Shown piece after piece: positions 7,232-15,941 of a stretch of DNA of 64,000 nucleotides. Numbering within the stretch: position 1 is the stretch's first letter; each line of letters begins with the position of its first letter. Source of the stretch: Methylobacter sp. (GTDB lineage Bacteria > Pseudomonadota > Gammaproteobacteria > Methylococcales > Methylomonadaceae); the NCBI RefSeq assembly GCF_023227905.1, contig NZ_JALOCF010000014.1, forward strand, positions 27,890-91,889, given 5' to 3'. The notes beneath the pieces are model-generated. The model ran no database searches. It saw only the letters and a list, made by a program, of their open reading frames with translations, and had not been told where the DNA came from. The translations under genes were made by a program, and so were the position numbers.

Positions 7232-8740
7232 TTAAATCTTAGGCTCAAACGTCATAAAATAACCGCAATGATCGGAAACTCTCCCATAATCCGACTCGGT
7301 AAACAGGATCTTCGCGGAAGTAACCTTCAGGTCACTGGCTTTATTTAAAAATATATAATCAATCCGATAATCATCGCTCGGATAATTTTGCCAGTGAGCG
7401 TCATTGACCCTGAATATTTTTTCAAACACGCCCTGCGAATTGACCGCTAAATACTGGTCATCATATTGGTGTCCATCGGCCACCAGATGATAGCCGGTCG
7501 AGCCGCCGGCAATATTAAAATCGCCGCACAACAAGGTGGCTTTGACCTGAGCCGAATGCTTGGCTTCGGCCCATTCGCACAAGCATTGAAATTGCTCGGC
7601 AAAGCCGTCTTCCCACCAGCTTAAATGCACCGAAAAGACGTTCACCCGCCCGATATAAGGCACCTTGATTTGAGTCATGACCACTTTTCGGGAATGAATA
7701 TTGTGGATATCATCGCTGGCCGACACATACTTGGCATCCTGTTTGATGAGCGGATACTTGCTTAAAATGGCAACGCCTTCGCGGTACTTGCCAAAGCCCA
7801 GATGCGACCAGTCGGTATGGAGATGGTAGGGCGTAGCGAGGCGATCATTGATTATTTTTGCGGAATTTGTCTGCCAGTCCCCTGCCCCGTCATTCCAAAG
7901 TTCAGCCACTTCCTGAAAACAAACCACGCCAACATTCAGTTCGTCAATCGCCTTGGCTATTTGGGAAAACTTATAATCCTGGTTATCTTCCTGATAACAG
8001 TGCAGGTTAAGGATCATAACTTTTAGCGGCTCGTGGCTGAGCGAGTAGTTAAGGCCGTGGTTATTGTCCCAAAAAAGCTGGCCGTTGCGCTCAACACAGA
8101 TGCTGTATTCCAAGCGAAACGCTTGACCGATTCTAAGCCAGGTTTTCCAGATTGCAACGCCGTACTGATTGGGATTTCTGGCATTGCTGAGCGCCGCTTT
8201 GTCCCAGCAATTCCTTTTAAAATGGCAAAGGGTGATTTGAGTGTGCTGCCAGTTATCCGTCGTCCAGTGCACAGTGACTTTGTCGGCAGGGTCAAAGCCA
8301 TCGACAGCAACCGTGATCGGGATGTTTTTTTGTCCGTCATCCAGCTTGCTTGCAAAATCGATGTTCAAAACCGGGACTGCACCAGCCAGCATGATGCCTG
8401 AGTCGGCTTGGCTGGAATAATTCAAGCCTTGATTGTTGTCCCAGTGCTCGGCATTAGAGGCCCGGTAGCGCAACCCGAACTCGATATTACCGGGCAGCGA
8501 CTTATCCGGAGCAGGATGAAAGTGTATCCGGGCCTGCCAGTACTCTTTAGCGTGTCCCGAGTTGCTGTGATAGCTTGCAGGCAGGGTTTGCCAGATGCCG
8601 TCTTCACCCGACCAAACCACGTCAACCCGTTTGTCGTAACTGTCGTTTTCCACCTGCATAAAAAAGCTCAGCGTCTGCTGAGCGCTTTCCTTTTTCCGGC
8701 TAATCACATTTTCAACATACAGCAGTTGGATCTTGTTCAT
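7232..8740 (-). CDS. Two CBM21-like starch-binding modules fused to an endonuclease/exonuclease/phosphatase domain
   Basis: The protein has 502 residues and no signal peptide. Residues about 15-110 and 120-235 each end in a W-D-N-N-x-G-L-N-Y signature (residues 100-108 and 224-232), typical of CBM21 starch/glycogen-binding modules. Residues 240-500 are an EEP-fold domain with its catalytic set visible: Asn245, Glu277 in F-Q-E, His372, G-D-F-N (406-409), D-Y-I (461-463) and S-D-H (489-491). The enzyme is therefore likely an active metal-dependent phosphohydrolase tethered to glycogen. Neighbours are glycogen branching and debranching genes. I infer action on glycogen-bound phosphate or a phosphodiester; a nuclease or lipid phosphodiesterase is equally possible from the fold. 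Confidence 0.8.
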   Translation of the reverse strand: MNKIQLLYVENVISRKKESAQQTLSFFMQVENDSYDKRVDVVWSGEDGIWQTLPASYHSNSGHAKEYWQARIHFHPAPDKSLPGNIEFGLRYRASNAEHWDNNQGLNYSSQADSGIMLAGAVPVLNIDFASKLDDGQKNIPITVAVDGFDPADKVTVHWTTDNWQHTQITLCHFKRNCWDKAALSNARNPNQYGVAIWKTWLRIGQAFRLEYSICVERNGQLFWDNNHGLNYSLSHEPLKVMILNLHCYQEDNQDYKFSQIAKAIDELNVGVVCFQEVAELWNDGAGDWQTNSAKIINDRLATPYHLHTDWSHLGFGKYREGVAILSKYPLIKQDAKYVSASDDIHNIHSRKVVMTQIKVPYIGRVNVFSVHLSWWEDGFAEQFQCLCEWAEAKHSAQVKATLLCGDFNIAGGSTGYHLVADGHQYDDQYLAVNSQGVFEKIFRVNDAHWQNYPSDDYRIDYIFLNKASDLKVTSAKILFTESDYGRVSDHCGYFMTFEPKI

Positions 8741-8800
8741 CCGTTGTCTCCGGTGATTGCTGGCCTGAAATGCAGGTCAGAAGGAAAGATAGTAGATTGA

Positions 8801-8904
8801 TTCACCACGAAGACACGAAGGACACGAAGGACACGAAGCTTAGCTAAGATAAAACTTCGCGTCCTTCGTGTCGCCTAGAGACGCCTACTTTTAGCTTCGT
8901 GGTG
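8801..8904. repeat. Family A inverted-repeat element, short copy without a gene
   Basis: The left arm from 8801 reads TTCACCACGAAGACACGAAG followed by two more GGACACGAAG-type units (to 8839). The right arm (8855-8904) is the complement and carries the extra CGCCTAGAGACGCCTACTTTT segment before CTTCGTGGTG. The element sits between the GH57 gene and the CBM21-EEP gene. Confidence 0.88.
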
Positions 8905-8926
8905 CTCTGCTTTAAGTTGATGTGTA

Positions 8927-10579
8927 TTAAAGTTTATAATCCGCCCCTACTTTTGAAGGATTGTAATCCCGAAAATCAATGTCAGGAAAAATATTGTCCA
9001 TAATCTCAAGGGCGGTCAGGTAACGCTCATTGATCCTGTTCTTGCGAATGCTGTCGTGCAAATAGTTAAACCTGGCCAGATGATCGGTAACACGCTTGTT
9101 CGCATAATCGATAGTTGTCCCCGATTTCAGGATAAACGGCCAATCGGAAGCTTGGGCAAGCAAAATCGACCGGGCCGCCTGATTCAAGGCTCGCTTCTGC
9201 AATGGAGTAACCGCCACTCTTCGAAGATCCCGCGCCAATTGTTCCATCTCCTGTTCGGCCTTGTGCAGCAAGGGGTAAATCCAGTCATTTGTTTCATTGA
9301 TCCAGTAGCTGGAATAACCTTGATCGCCCCAGGTTGACGCAGCTGGCGTTGCGATCTGAGCCGGAGACTGCTGTTTTAAATAATCCGAACAACTGGCGAG
9401 CTGGACGCCGTTGCTATCTTCGCTTGCCAGCCTCAGCACGCATTCCAGCCAGTGCGTACCTTCGAACCACCAATGGCCGAACAGTTCGGCATCGTAAGGC
9501 GCAACTATAATGGGTGGCCTGTCCATCGCAGCGCCAAGCCGATCGATTTGATGTTGCCGTTTACCGATAAAATCCAGCGCATGCTCATACGCCTTTGCCA
9601 AGGCCTGCCTCGGGTTATAAATCTGCTTGGGCAGGTTCCCGCCGGTCACGCGGTGATACTTTATCCCGGTATTGATGCGGGTTTTACCGTCGAGAATATA
9701 GGGCGCGACATAATCCAAATCCAGATCAAAACCGATATCGCTGTAGTATTCCCGGTAGTCGAAATCGCCCGGATAGCCTTCCTTTGCGCTCCAGACCTGC
9801 TTTGATGACTCAGGATCGCGCGCAAACGCCGCGACGTCGTTACCGCAATCCAGCGGCGCATAAACGCCATTACGGGGAGACTGGCTGGCATCCATAACGC
9901 CGTGACTATCGACGAAAAAATACTTGATACCGGCATCGGCCAGCACCGTCTCAAGGCCCGGATAATAGCCGCATTCAGGCAGCCAAAAACCGGTCGGGGC
10001 GCAGCCTAAATTAGCTTTAAACGTTGCGATGCCGGTATTGACCTGGTTGCGGACTGCGGTTTCGCTGACATTCAGTAGCGGCAAAAAGCCGTGGGTCGCG
10101 GCCGTTGTTATCAGCTCAAGCTTGCCGGTGGCCTGGTGTTTTTTAAAAGCCGACAGCAAATCGCCGTGGTAAAGCTCTTGGTAAGTGTTTAGCTCATCCA
10201 GGAAAAAGCGGCGATAGAGCCGCGCCAGTTTTTGATATTCCGGCTGTTTGCGGGTTCTGATAATTTCCTTTTCAGCCAACTCCAGCCGGCTATGCAGATA
10301 TTTCAGGTACCGCGTTTGCAGCAGCTCGTCGCGCAGCATGGCAATCAGCGTCGGCGACAATGACAGCGTCAGCCGGTAATCGACGTTATCCGCGTGTAGC
10401 CGCTCAAGTACGCCGATCAGCGGCAGATAGCATTCGGTTATGGCTTCGAACAGCCAGTTCTCCTCAAAGAAACTGTCATGTTCAGGGTGACGCACATAGG
10501 GAAGATGGGCGTGAAGAATAATACTCAGCATTCCTTGCTGACAAGAAGCGTAATCGGAACGAGGCAAGCTTTTTGTCAT
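8927..10579 (-). CDS. GH57 1,4-alpha-glucan branching-type enzyme
   Basis: The protein has 550 residues from ATG 10579; this start overlaps the DUF4912 stop by one base (TGATG), so the pair is translationally coupled. The frame extends upstream to 10627 but the coupled start is preferred. GH57 features are visible: L-H-A-H-L-P-Y-V-R-H-P near the N-terminus, the nucleophile motif W-L-P-E-C-G-Y (Glu202) and P-Y-D-A-E-L-F-G-H-W-W (Asp363). This matches bacterial GH57 glycogen branching enzymes, which form alpha-1,6 branches; GH57 amylase or 4-alpha-glucanotransferase activity cannot be excluded without structure-based comparison. It probably acts in the cytoplasm with GlgX. Confidence 0.85.
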   Translation of the reverse strand: MTKSLPRSDYASCQQGMLSIILHAHLPYVRHPEHDSFFEENWLFEAITECYLPLIGVLERLHADNVDYRLTLSLSPTLIAMLRDELLQTRYLKYLHSRLELAEKEIIRTRKQPEYQKLARLYRRFFLDELNTYQELYHGDLLSAFKKHQATGKLELITTAATHGFLPLLNVSETAVRNQVNTGIATFKANLGCAPTGFWLPECGYYPGLETVLADAGIKYFFVDSHGVMDASQSPRNGVYAPLDCGNDVAAFARDPESSKQVWSAKEGYPGDFDYREYYSDIGFDLDLDYVAPYILDGKTRINTGIKYHRVTGGNLPKQIYNPRQALAKAYEHALDFIGKRQHQIDRLGAAMDRPPIIVAPYDAELFGHWWFEGTHWLECVLRLASEDSNGVQLASCSDYLKQQSPAQIATPAASTWGDQGYSSYWINETNDWIYPLLHKAEQEMEQLARDLRRVAVTPLQKRALNQAARSILLAQASDWPFILKSGTTIDYANKRVTDHLARFNYLHDSIRKNRINERYLTALEIMDNIFPDIDFRDYNPSKVGADYKL

Positions 10580-11208
10580 CACGTTGATTTGCTGATTCCC
10601 TGGCCTGAGGCGTTTTTGCCCAGGCAATAAGTGGCGTTTTCATGACCTTGGCGCCACGTTGCCCCTGCATGAGGGGCATGAATAATATTCGAGTGCGCGA
10701 AAGCGATAAAACCATCCTCTTCGCAACAGATGCCAATGGCGGCTGAATAAGCCGTTTCATTAACCGGGTTGGGCAGGGATACTTGGTGCCGAGGGCTGGG
10801 ACTGTCAATGGCAATGTCGAACCATGCTACCGTTTCGGTAGCGGTCTGTTCTTGCTCAGGTTGCGAATAAATCCTTAAGGTAAGAGGGCCTTTGTCCTCG
10901 TTGTCAGGCGCGGCGTTTTCCCGGTTTTCTCCAAGGTTCCAGTAGGCATAAAGGTGTCCGGGATCGACAGGCAAAAGGGTGACTTCGGGAATATTGTGGG
11001 ACGCCTTGGGTGCAAAGCTCCGGCTAATCTCATCTCCGATATCGAGCAGTTCCTTTGGCGAAAGCCTGATTTTTTCAGCAAGCTCCGGCATCCCGCTTGA
11101 AAAGCATGGCGTAAAATTACGGCTGATTTCCTGGCTTATTTCAAGTACTTCACTCGCCGACAGGCTGATTTTGGAATTGTATCCTGAATGCAAAAACGTC
11201 ATCACCAT
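10579..11208 (-). CDS. DUF4912 domain protein
   Basis: The protein has 209 residues. Two copies of a short helical motif, S-x-x-E-x-L-E/D-I-x-x-E-I-S-R-x-F, occur at about residues 17-31 and 49-66. The DUF4912 beta-domain follows, with the characteristic Y-A-Y-W-N-L segment near residue 90 and L-T-L-R-I-Y near 110. DUF4912 genes often lie directly upstream of GH57 branching enzymes, as here. Function is unknown; a carbohydrate-binding or regulatory partner is an inference from context. ATG 11208 or ATG 11202 (two codons later) may be the start. Confidence 0.78.
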   Translation of the reverse strand: MVMTFLHSGYNSKISLSASEVLEISQEISRNFTPCFSSGMPELAEKIRLSPKELLDIGDEISRSFAPKASHNIPEVTLLPVDPGHLYAYWNLGENRENAAPDNEDKGPLTLRIYSQPEQEQTATETVAWFDIAIDSPSPRHQVSLPNPVNETAYSAAIGICCEEDGFIAFAHSNIIHAPHAGATWRQGHENATYCLGKNASGQGISKST

Positions 11209-11400
11209 CTTAACCGTTACGATTGCCCTATCTAAAATGCTTCCTTACACCTAACCCATCTTTTTTCTTAGATTAAAGATGACCTAAAAAAGCAACTTTT
11301 CCCAAGTATACGTAGTAAATTCCACAGGGTCTAGCTACGGATTTAATTACACTGGAAACGCACCGGCATTTTCTACTGGCGGCACATCCCTATAGTTTGG

Positions 11401-11589
11401 TTGCAGCTTAATGCGGCAACTTTTTATACGCATAATTTCCGGCCTTTTGCGCAATGCTATCAAAAATCGGGCAAAACAACGTACGACGGTCAAAATCAGG
11501 GAAACTATGGGGCAAGCCTCTGGTTCGACCAAGGCCGTATCAATGCGCGAATCCCTGCCAACGGTTTTGTTGTGCTTGTTAAACAATGA
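11401..11589 (+). pseudogene. Possible remnant of a glycoside hydrolase C-terminus
   Basis: This open stretch ends in G-R-I-N-A-R-I-P-A-N-G-F-V-V-L-V-K-Q, which resembles the last beta-strands of the C-terminal domain of GH13-type amylases. The sequence before it is not recognisable as an enzyme. It lies convergent to glgX, inside an alpha-glucan cluster, so a decayed GH13 gene is plausible. The evidence is a short motif only. The rest of the 11209-11635 gap shows nothing else apart from a hairpin. Confidence 0.25.
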
Positions 11590-11592
11590 AAG

Positions 11593-11619
11593 CCGGAACG
11601 GATAACAAGTCCGTTCCGG
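11593..11619 (-). terminator. Hairpin downstream of glgX
   Basis: A perfect 10-bp inverted repeat, CCGGAACGGA/TCCGTTCCGG with a 7-nt loop, starts 16 nt past the glgX stop on the minus strand. There is no strong U-tract, so it is only a probable terminator or transcript-stabilising hairpin. Confidence 0.5.
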
Positions 11620-11635
11620 TCAGCAAAAACACAAT

Positions 11636-13729
11636 TCAGTATTCCACATTCTCAAAAACCACAACACTCCGGGCATTGACCGAATAACGGTTTTCGTGAA
11701 CCGGTTGTTGGTCTTGTCTCGGCACGATATCCTGAGGCGACTTCAGCGCTGTGTCCAAAGCCAAACACCATGCACGGCCGGGAATCACCGGCAGTTCAAT
11801 GTAAACTTGTTGTTCGGACATATTCATTACAACATGCAGATCGGGGTCGTCATCTTCAACGCCGGCCAAGGTAAACGCCAAAAATTTCGCGTCATGATTA
11901 CCCCATAGCGGCTTGTTGAGTTCAATGCCGTGCCACTGAATTTCGGCTATGCCCCTGTCATTGTGTCTTCCGGCCAAAAAGCGCCGCCGCATGATGGACG
12001 CATGCCGGGTACGCAGCGTTATCATGAGCTGGACAAAGCGCAGCATATCGGCATGTTGTTCGGTCATATCCCAATCTATCCAGGACAACTCGCTATCCTG
12101 GCAGTAGCAATTGTTGTTGCCGCGCTGAGTGTTCAGCAACTCGTCGCCTGCCAGCAGCATCGGAACCCCATGACTGAGCAACAGGATGGCGAAAGCGTTT
12201 TTCACCTGTTTCCGGCGCAATGCCAAAATACTTAAATCTTCGGTCTCTCCTTCGATGCCGCAATTGAAACTTAAGTTATTGTTGCAGCCATCCTTGTTAT
12301 ATTCGCCGTTAGCGTAATTATGCTTTTCGTTATAACTGAACAGATCATACAGCGTAAAACCGTCGTGACAGGTTACAAAGTTGATGCTGTTGATCGGCAA
12401 TCGGCCTTTGTGTTCGTACAGGTCGTTACTGCCGCATAGGCGGGTTGCCAGCTCGTTGACCAACCCGGTATCGCCGCGCACAAAACGCCGGACAACATCG
12501 CGGTATCGACCATTCCATTCGCCCCAGCGGTAACCGGGAAAACTGCCGACCTGATACAGCCCGGCCGCATCCCAGGCCTCGGCAATCAACTTGGTCTTCG
12601 ACAGTTGCTCTGAAAGCTCGATACCCCAGAGCAATGGCGGATCTTGCAGCACTTCACCGTTCTCCCCTCGCGCCAGCGCGCTGGCCAGATCAAAGCGAAA
12701 ACCGTCAACGTGCATTTCCCTGACCCAGTATTCCAGGCAATTGATAATAAAGTTGGATACCAAAGGATGATTGGCGTTTACCGTATTGCCGCAGCCGGTA
12801 TAGTCATGAAGAATGCTCTTGTCGAACTTGTCATGATGATAAAAAATATCATCGCCAATGCCCCTGAAATTAATAATGGGGCCTTCTGCGCCCGCTTCTG
12901 CGGTATGGTTGAACACCACGTCCATAATCACGCCGATGCCGGCCCGGTGCAGCGCCTTGACCAGGTCTCGAAATTCCTGCACATGCGTGCCCTGTTCCGG
13001 AGTCACGCAATAACCCGGATGCGGACTGAAAAAACTGTGCGTGCTGTAACCCCAGTAATTTTTCAAGCCCAGATCGGTGGTATGGACAGGCACATCCTGC
13101 TCGTCGAAAGCCATGATGGGCAACAGCTCAACGTGGGTAATGCCGAGTTCTTGCAGATAAGGAATTTTTTCAATCAGCCCGGCAAAAGTGCCTGGATTGG
13201 CGACTTTTGAAGAAGGATGCCGCGTAAAGCCGCCGACATGCAGTTCGTAAACGATGGCTCTTTCGCTACGAATGCGCAGCGGCACATCGCCTTCCCAATC
13301 ATAACGGTCGTTGACGACAACGCAGCGCATCGCGGTCAGTTTATTGTCGCCCGGCAGGCACGCCGCCTTGCGGCTCCATCGTTTATGACTGACCGCACGC
13401 GCCCAAGGGTCAATCAGTTGCTTGTTTTTATCAAAATGCAATCCCGCTTCACGGATATGATTAGGCCCGTCCATGCGCCACGCATACCATGTGCCAACCG
13501 GCAACCCGGTCACATAAACGTGCCAGGAAAAAAAAGTTCGGTTGATATCTTCCTGCAACACGATGGTTTGGAAGGGTTCATCGCAGTCTGACGTGTCGAA
13601 AAGCAACAGTTCGACATGCGTCGCATAGCGGCTGAAAATGGAAAAATTAATGCCTTTCGTTTTAGCTCTGGCACCGGAAGGATAGGGATTACCCGGCCTT
13701 AACTGGTATTTCTTTTTGTGCATATTCAC
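11636..13729 (-). CDS. glgX: Glycogen debranching enzyme GlgX (GH13, isoamylase type)
   Basis: The protein has 697 residues, close to the usual GlgX/TreX length. An N-terminal CBM48-like domain begins with R-P-G-N-P-Y-P-S-G-A. The (beta/alpha)8 catalytic domain has the expected GH13 motifs: D-V-V-F-N-H, D-G-F-R-F-D-L with the nucleophile Asp, A-E-A-W-D with the acid Glu, and T-C-H-D-G-F. The enzyme hydrolyses alpha-1,6 branches of glycogen or limit dextrin in the cytoplasm. It is the first gene of the minus-strand alpha-glucan cluster, 427 nt before the DUF4912 gene. ATG 13729 or 13723 may be used. Confidence 0.92.
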   Translation of the reverse strand: MNMHKKKYQLRPGNPYPSGARAKTKGINFSIFSRYATHVELLLFDTSDCDEPFQTIVLQEDINRTFFSWHVYVTGLPVGTWYAWRMDGPNHIREAGLHFDKNKQLIDPWARAVSHKRWSRKAACLPGDNKLTAMRCVVVNDRYDWEGDVPLRIRSERAIVYELHVGGFTRHPSSKVANPGTFAGLIEKIPYLQELGITHVELLPIMAFDEQDVPVHTTDLGLKNYWGYSTHSFFSPHPGYCVTPEQGTHVQEFRDLVKALHRAGIGVIMDVVFNHTAEAGAEGPIINFRGIGDDIFYHHDKFDKSILHDYTGCGNTVNANHPLVSNFIINCLEYWVREMHVDGFRFDLASALARGENGEVLQDPPLLWGIELSEQLSKTKLIAEAWDAAGLYQVGSFPGYRWGEWNGRYRDVVRRFVRGDTGLVNELATRLCGSNDLYEHKGRLPINSINFVTCHDGFTLYDLFSYNEKHNYANGEYNKDGCNNNLSFNCGIEGETEDLSILALRRKQVKNAFAILLLSHGVPMLLAGDELLNTQRGNNNCYCQDSELSWIDWDMTEQHADMLRFVQLMITLRTRHASIMRRRFLAGRHNDRGIAEIQWHGIELNKPLWGNHDAKFLAFTLAGVEDDDPDLHVVMNMSEQQVYIELPVIPGRAWCLALDTALKSPQDIVPRQDQQPVHENRYSVNARSVVVFENVEY

Positions 13730-13928
13730 TTCTCACGCCTTGCACTCGCAAAGCTTAATTAAATAACTTGGGCTGTCTTCAATTGAAAACAGAAACTTAT
13801 GAAAGAACTAAATTTCACTGATACTGATTATTGAAGACCTTACCGGCTTTTAACGGTTTGAATTCATAGACGCAACACATTTAAGAGGATACGGCTTTCG
13901 TCCAACAAGAAACAGCCGGATCAGGGCC

Positions 13929-15299
13929 TTACATCTCTGAAATAACGTCCAACGCCTCGGAAAGCATGGAAACGCCATGAATCTCTAAACCCTCGATAGT
14001 TTTTTTAGGCACGTTTGCCTTGGGAATAACCGCTTTCTTGAAGCCGTGTTTTGCCGCATCGTTAAGCCGCGCATGGCCATTGGCTACCGGCCTGATTTCG
14101 CCGCTCAGGCCGATTTCCCCAAAAAAGAACGCATCATGCGGAATGATTTTATCCTTCAGGCTGGACACAACGCCGACCACGATGGCTAAATCGGAACTGG
14201 TTTCCGTGACTTTTATGCCGCCGACCACGTTGGCATAAATTTCATCATTGGCGGTAAAAATGCCGCCATGCCGCGACAGCACTGCCAGCAGCATTGCCAG
14301 ACGATTTTGATCAAAGCCCACCGCCAAACGCCGCGGATTGCCGTACTGGCATTCGGTCACCAGCGCCTGAATTTCCACCAACAGCGGCCGCGTCCCCTCC
14401 CACAGCACGGTCACCACGCTGCCGGAAGACGGCTTGTCGGGCCGGTTTAAAAACATCGCCGAGGGATTTTTAACTTCTTTGAGTCCGGTGCTGTCCATCG
14501 CGAAAAAACCCAATTCGCCGACGCTGCCGAATCGGTTCTTGTCTGCCCTTAACACCCGGAACCGGGCATCATCGGTTGATCCCAACATCACCTGGGTATC
14601 GACAATATGGCTCAAAGTCATAGGCCCCGCTAGCGATTGATCTTTGGTGACGTGCCCCACCATAAAAATCGATACGCCATGCTTTTTAGCGTATTGGGTC
14701 AAGTAGCTGGCCGATTCCCTGACTTGCGAAACCGACCCCGGCGCCGATTCGGTATCTTGGGTATGCATCACCTGAATCGAGTCGATGACCAGGATTTGCG
14801 GCTTGACTTCATCCAACACATCGCAGATACGCTGCACCGAAGTTTCGGCCAGCATCATGATCTTGTCCGCAGGCAGCTTGAGCCGGTGCGCCCGTTCGGC
14901 AATCTGTTGCAGCGATTCTTCGCCGGAAACATACAGCACGCTGACGCCGCGCGCGGCAATATTGGCAATGGTTTGCAACAGTAGCGTACTCTTGCCCGCC
15001 CCAGGCGCGCCGCCGATCAACACCACGCTGCCGCAGACAATCCCGCCGCCCAGAACGCGGTCGAATTCGGAAATTCCGCTAAAAATTCTTTCCGCCTGGG
15101 AAAGATTAACATCCGATAATAATTTAACCTCGGATCGGCTTCCGGCATAACCGGCCGAGCTTTTATTACGTTCCGACCCGCCCAGCCTGACTTCCTTGAT
15201 GGTATTCCATTCGCCGCAGCTAGTGCATTGACCGCCCCAGCGAGGATAATCGGCTCCGCACTGGTCGCAGACAAATGCGGTTTTAATTTTCTTACTCAT
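13929..15299 (-). CDS. radA: DNA repair protein RadA (Sms)
   Basis: The protein has 456 residues, the normal RadA length. It has an N-terminal C4 zinc finger (C-D-Q-C...C-T-S-C), a RecA-like ATPase with Walker A G-A-P-G-A-G-K-S-T, the RadA-specific K-N-R-F-G motif and a C-terminal Lon-protease-like domain with P-H-D-A-F-F-F-G-E-I-G-L-S-G-E-I-R. RadA promotes branch migration in recombinational repair. It is followed on the same strand, 45 nt from the divergent-order neighbour, by no overlapping gene; the gene at 15344-15817 lies upstream and may be co-transcribed. Confidence 0.95.
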   Translation of the reverse strand: MSKKIKTAFVCDQCGADYPRWGGQCTSCGEWNTIKEVRLGGSERNKSSAGYAGSRSEVKLLSDVNLSQAERIFSGISEFDRVLGGGIVCGSVVLIGGAPGAGKSTLLLQTIANIAARGVSVLYVSGEESLQQIAERAHRLKLPADKIMMLAETSVQRICDVLDEVKPQILVIDSIQVMHTQDTESAPGSVSQVRESASYLTQYAKKHGVSIFMVGHVTKDQSLAGPMTLSHIVDTQVMLGSTDDARFRVLRADKNRFGSVGELGFFAMDSTGLKEVKNPSAMFLNRPDKPSSGSVVTVLWEGTRPLLVEIQALVTECQYGNPRRLAVGFDQNRLAMLLAVLSRHGGIFTANDEIYANVVGGIKVTETSSDLAIVVGVVSSLKDKIIPHDAFFFGEIGLSGEIRPVANGHARLNDAAKHGFKKAVIPKANVPKKTIEGLEIHGVSMLSEALDVISEM

Positions 15300-15343
15300 A
15301 ACACTCTAAAAAATATCATCAACAGCGGTTAAATTACCGGGAA

Positions 15344-15817
15344 CTATACACCCTTTGCTGTCAGCAATCGCTGACATTCAGCCGCATCCGGCCGCCCCTG
15401 TAAATACGATGCGCCGGGATCAACCGTAAAACGCGCATCCATCGCCGTGCGCCCCAGCAACATACGAAAACTCATGGTGTCGCGATTGGTCAGCGTCACT
15501 TCGGCTTTTATGAGCGATTGTCCCAAAATCATCTGGGTTTCTATCACATAGCGCCGTTGCGTATGTCCGCCGGAATCCATGACCAGCCTGCGATCTTTAA
15601 CCGGCGCATGGCATTCAACCGCCACATCGGAGCGTTTTTGCATGGGATGGATGGCAAACATCACCCAATGTTCCCCGCCTTTTCGATAAGGCTCGATAGC
15701 GAACGCATGCAGCGCCGATGATCGGGCCCCGGTATCGATTTTTGCCTTAATCTCCGGCAGATTCAGTTCCGGCAGAGCCACCCATTCGCGCCAGCCCAAC
15801 ATTGGTTTATGTATCAT
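15344..15817 (-). CDS. Retropepsin-like putative protease (PF05618, RimK-associated zinc protease family)
   Basis: The protein has 157 residues. The retropepsin-like active-site motif I-D-T-G-A-R-S-S-A-L-H-A lies at about residues 27-38, and L-L-G-R-x-A and G-A-S-Y-L segments near the C-terminus are typical of the family. Members are often annotated as ATP-dependent zinc protease, but the sequence shows only the aspartic-protease-like fold. Substrate is unknown. It is transcribed with, or just upstream of, radA. Confidence 0.78.
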   Translation of the reverse strand: MIHKPMLGWREWVALPELNLPEIKAKIDTGARSSALHAFAIEPYRKGGEHWVMFAIHPMQKRSDVAVECHAPVKDRRLVMDSGGHTQRRYVIETQMILGQSLIKAEVTLTNRDTMSFRMLLGRTAMDARFTVDPGASYLQGRPDAAECQRLLTAKGV

Positions 15818-15941
15818 CTGTGTAAAGCCTTACCCTAAAGTTATACTTTGACCCAACAACTGCCCGAACACCTGTAAAATGTGCGCCATTATGCTTGAAT
15901 ACAGCAAGCGGATAAAAATATTTATTAAATAAGGATAAGCC

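Noticed and set aside
12644..13591. Plus-strand open frames opposite glgX
   Set aside because: They are antisense to a fully recognisable GH13 enzyme and have no family features.
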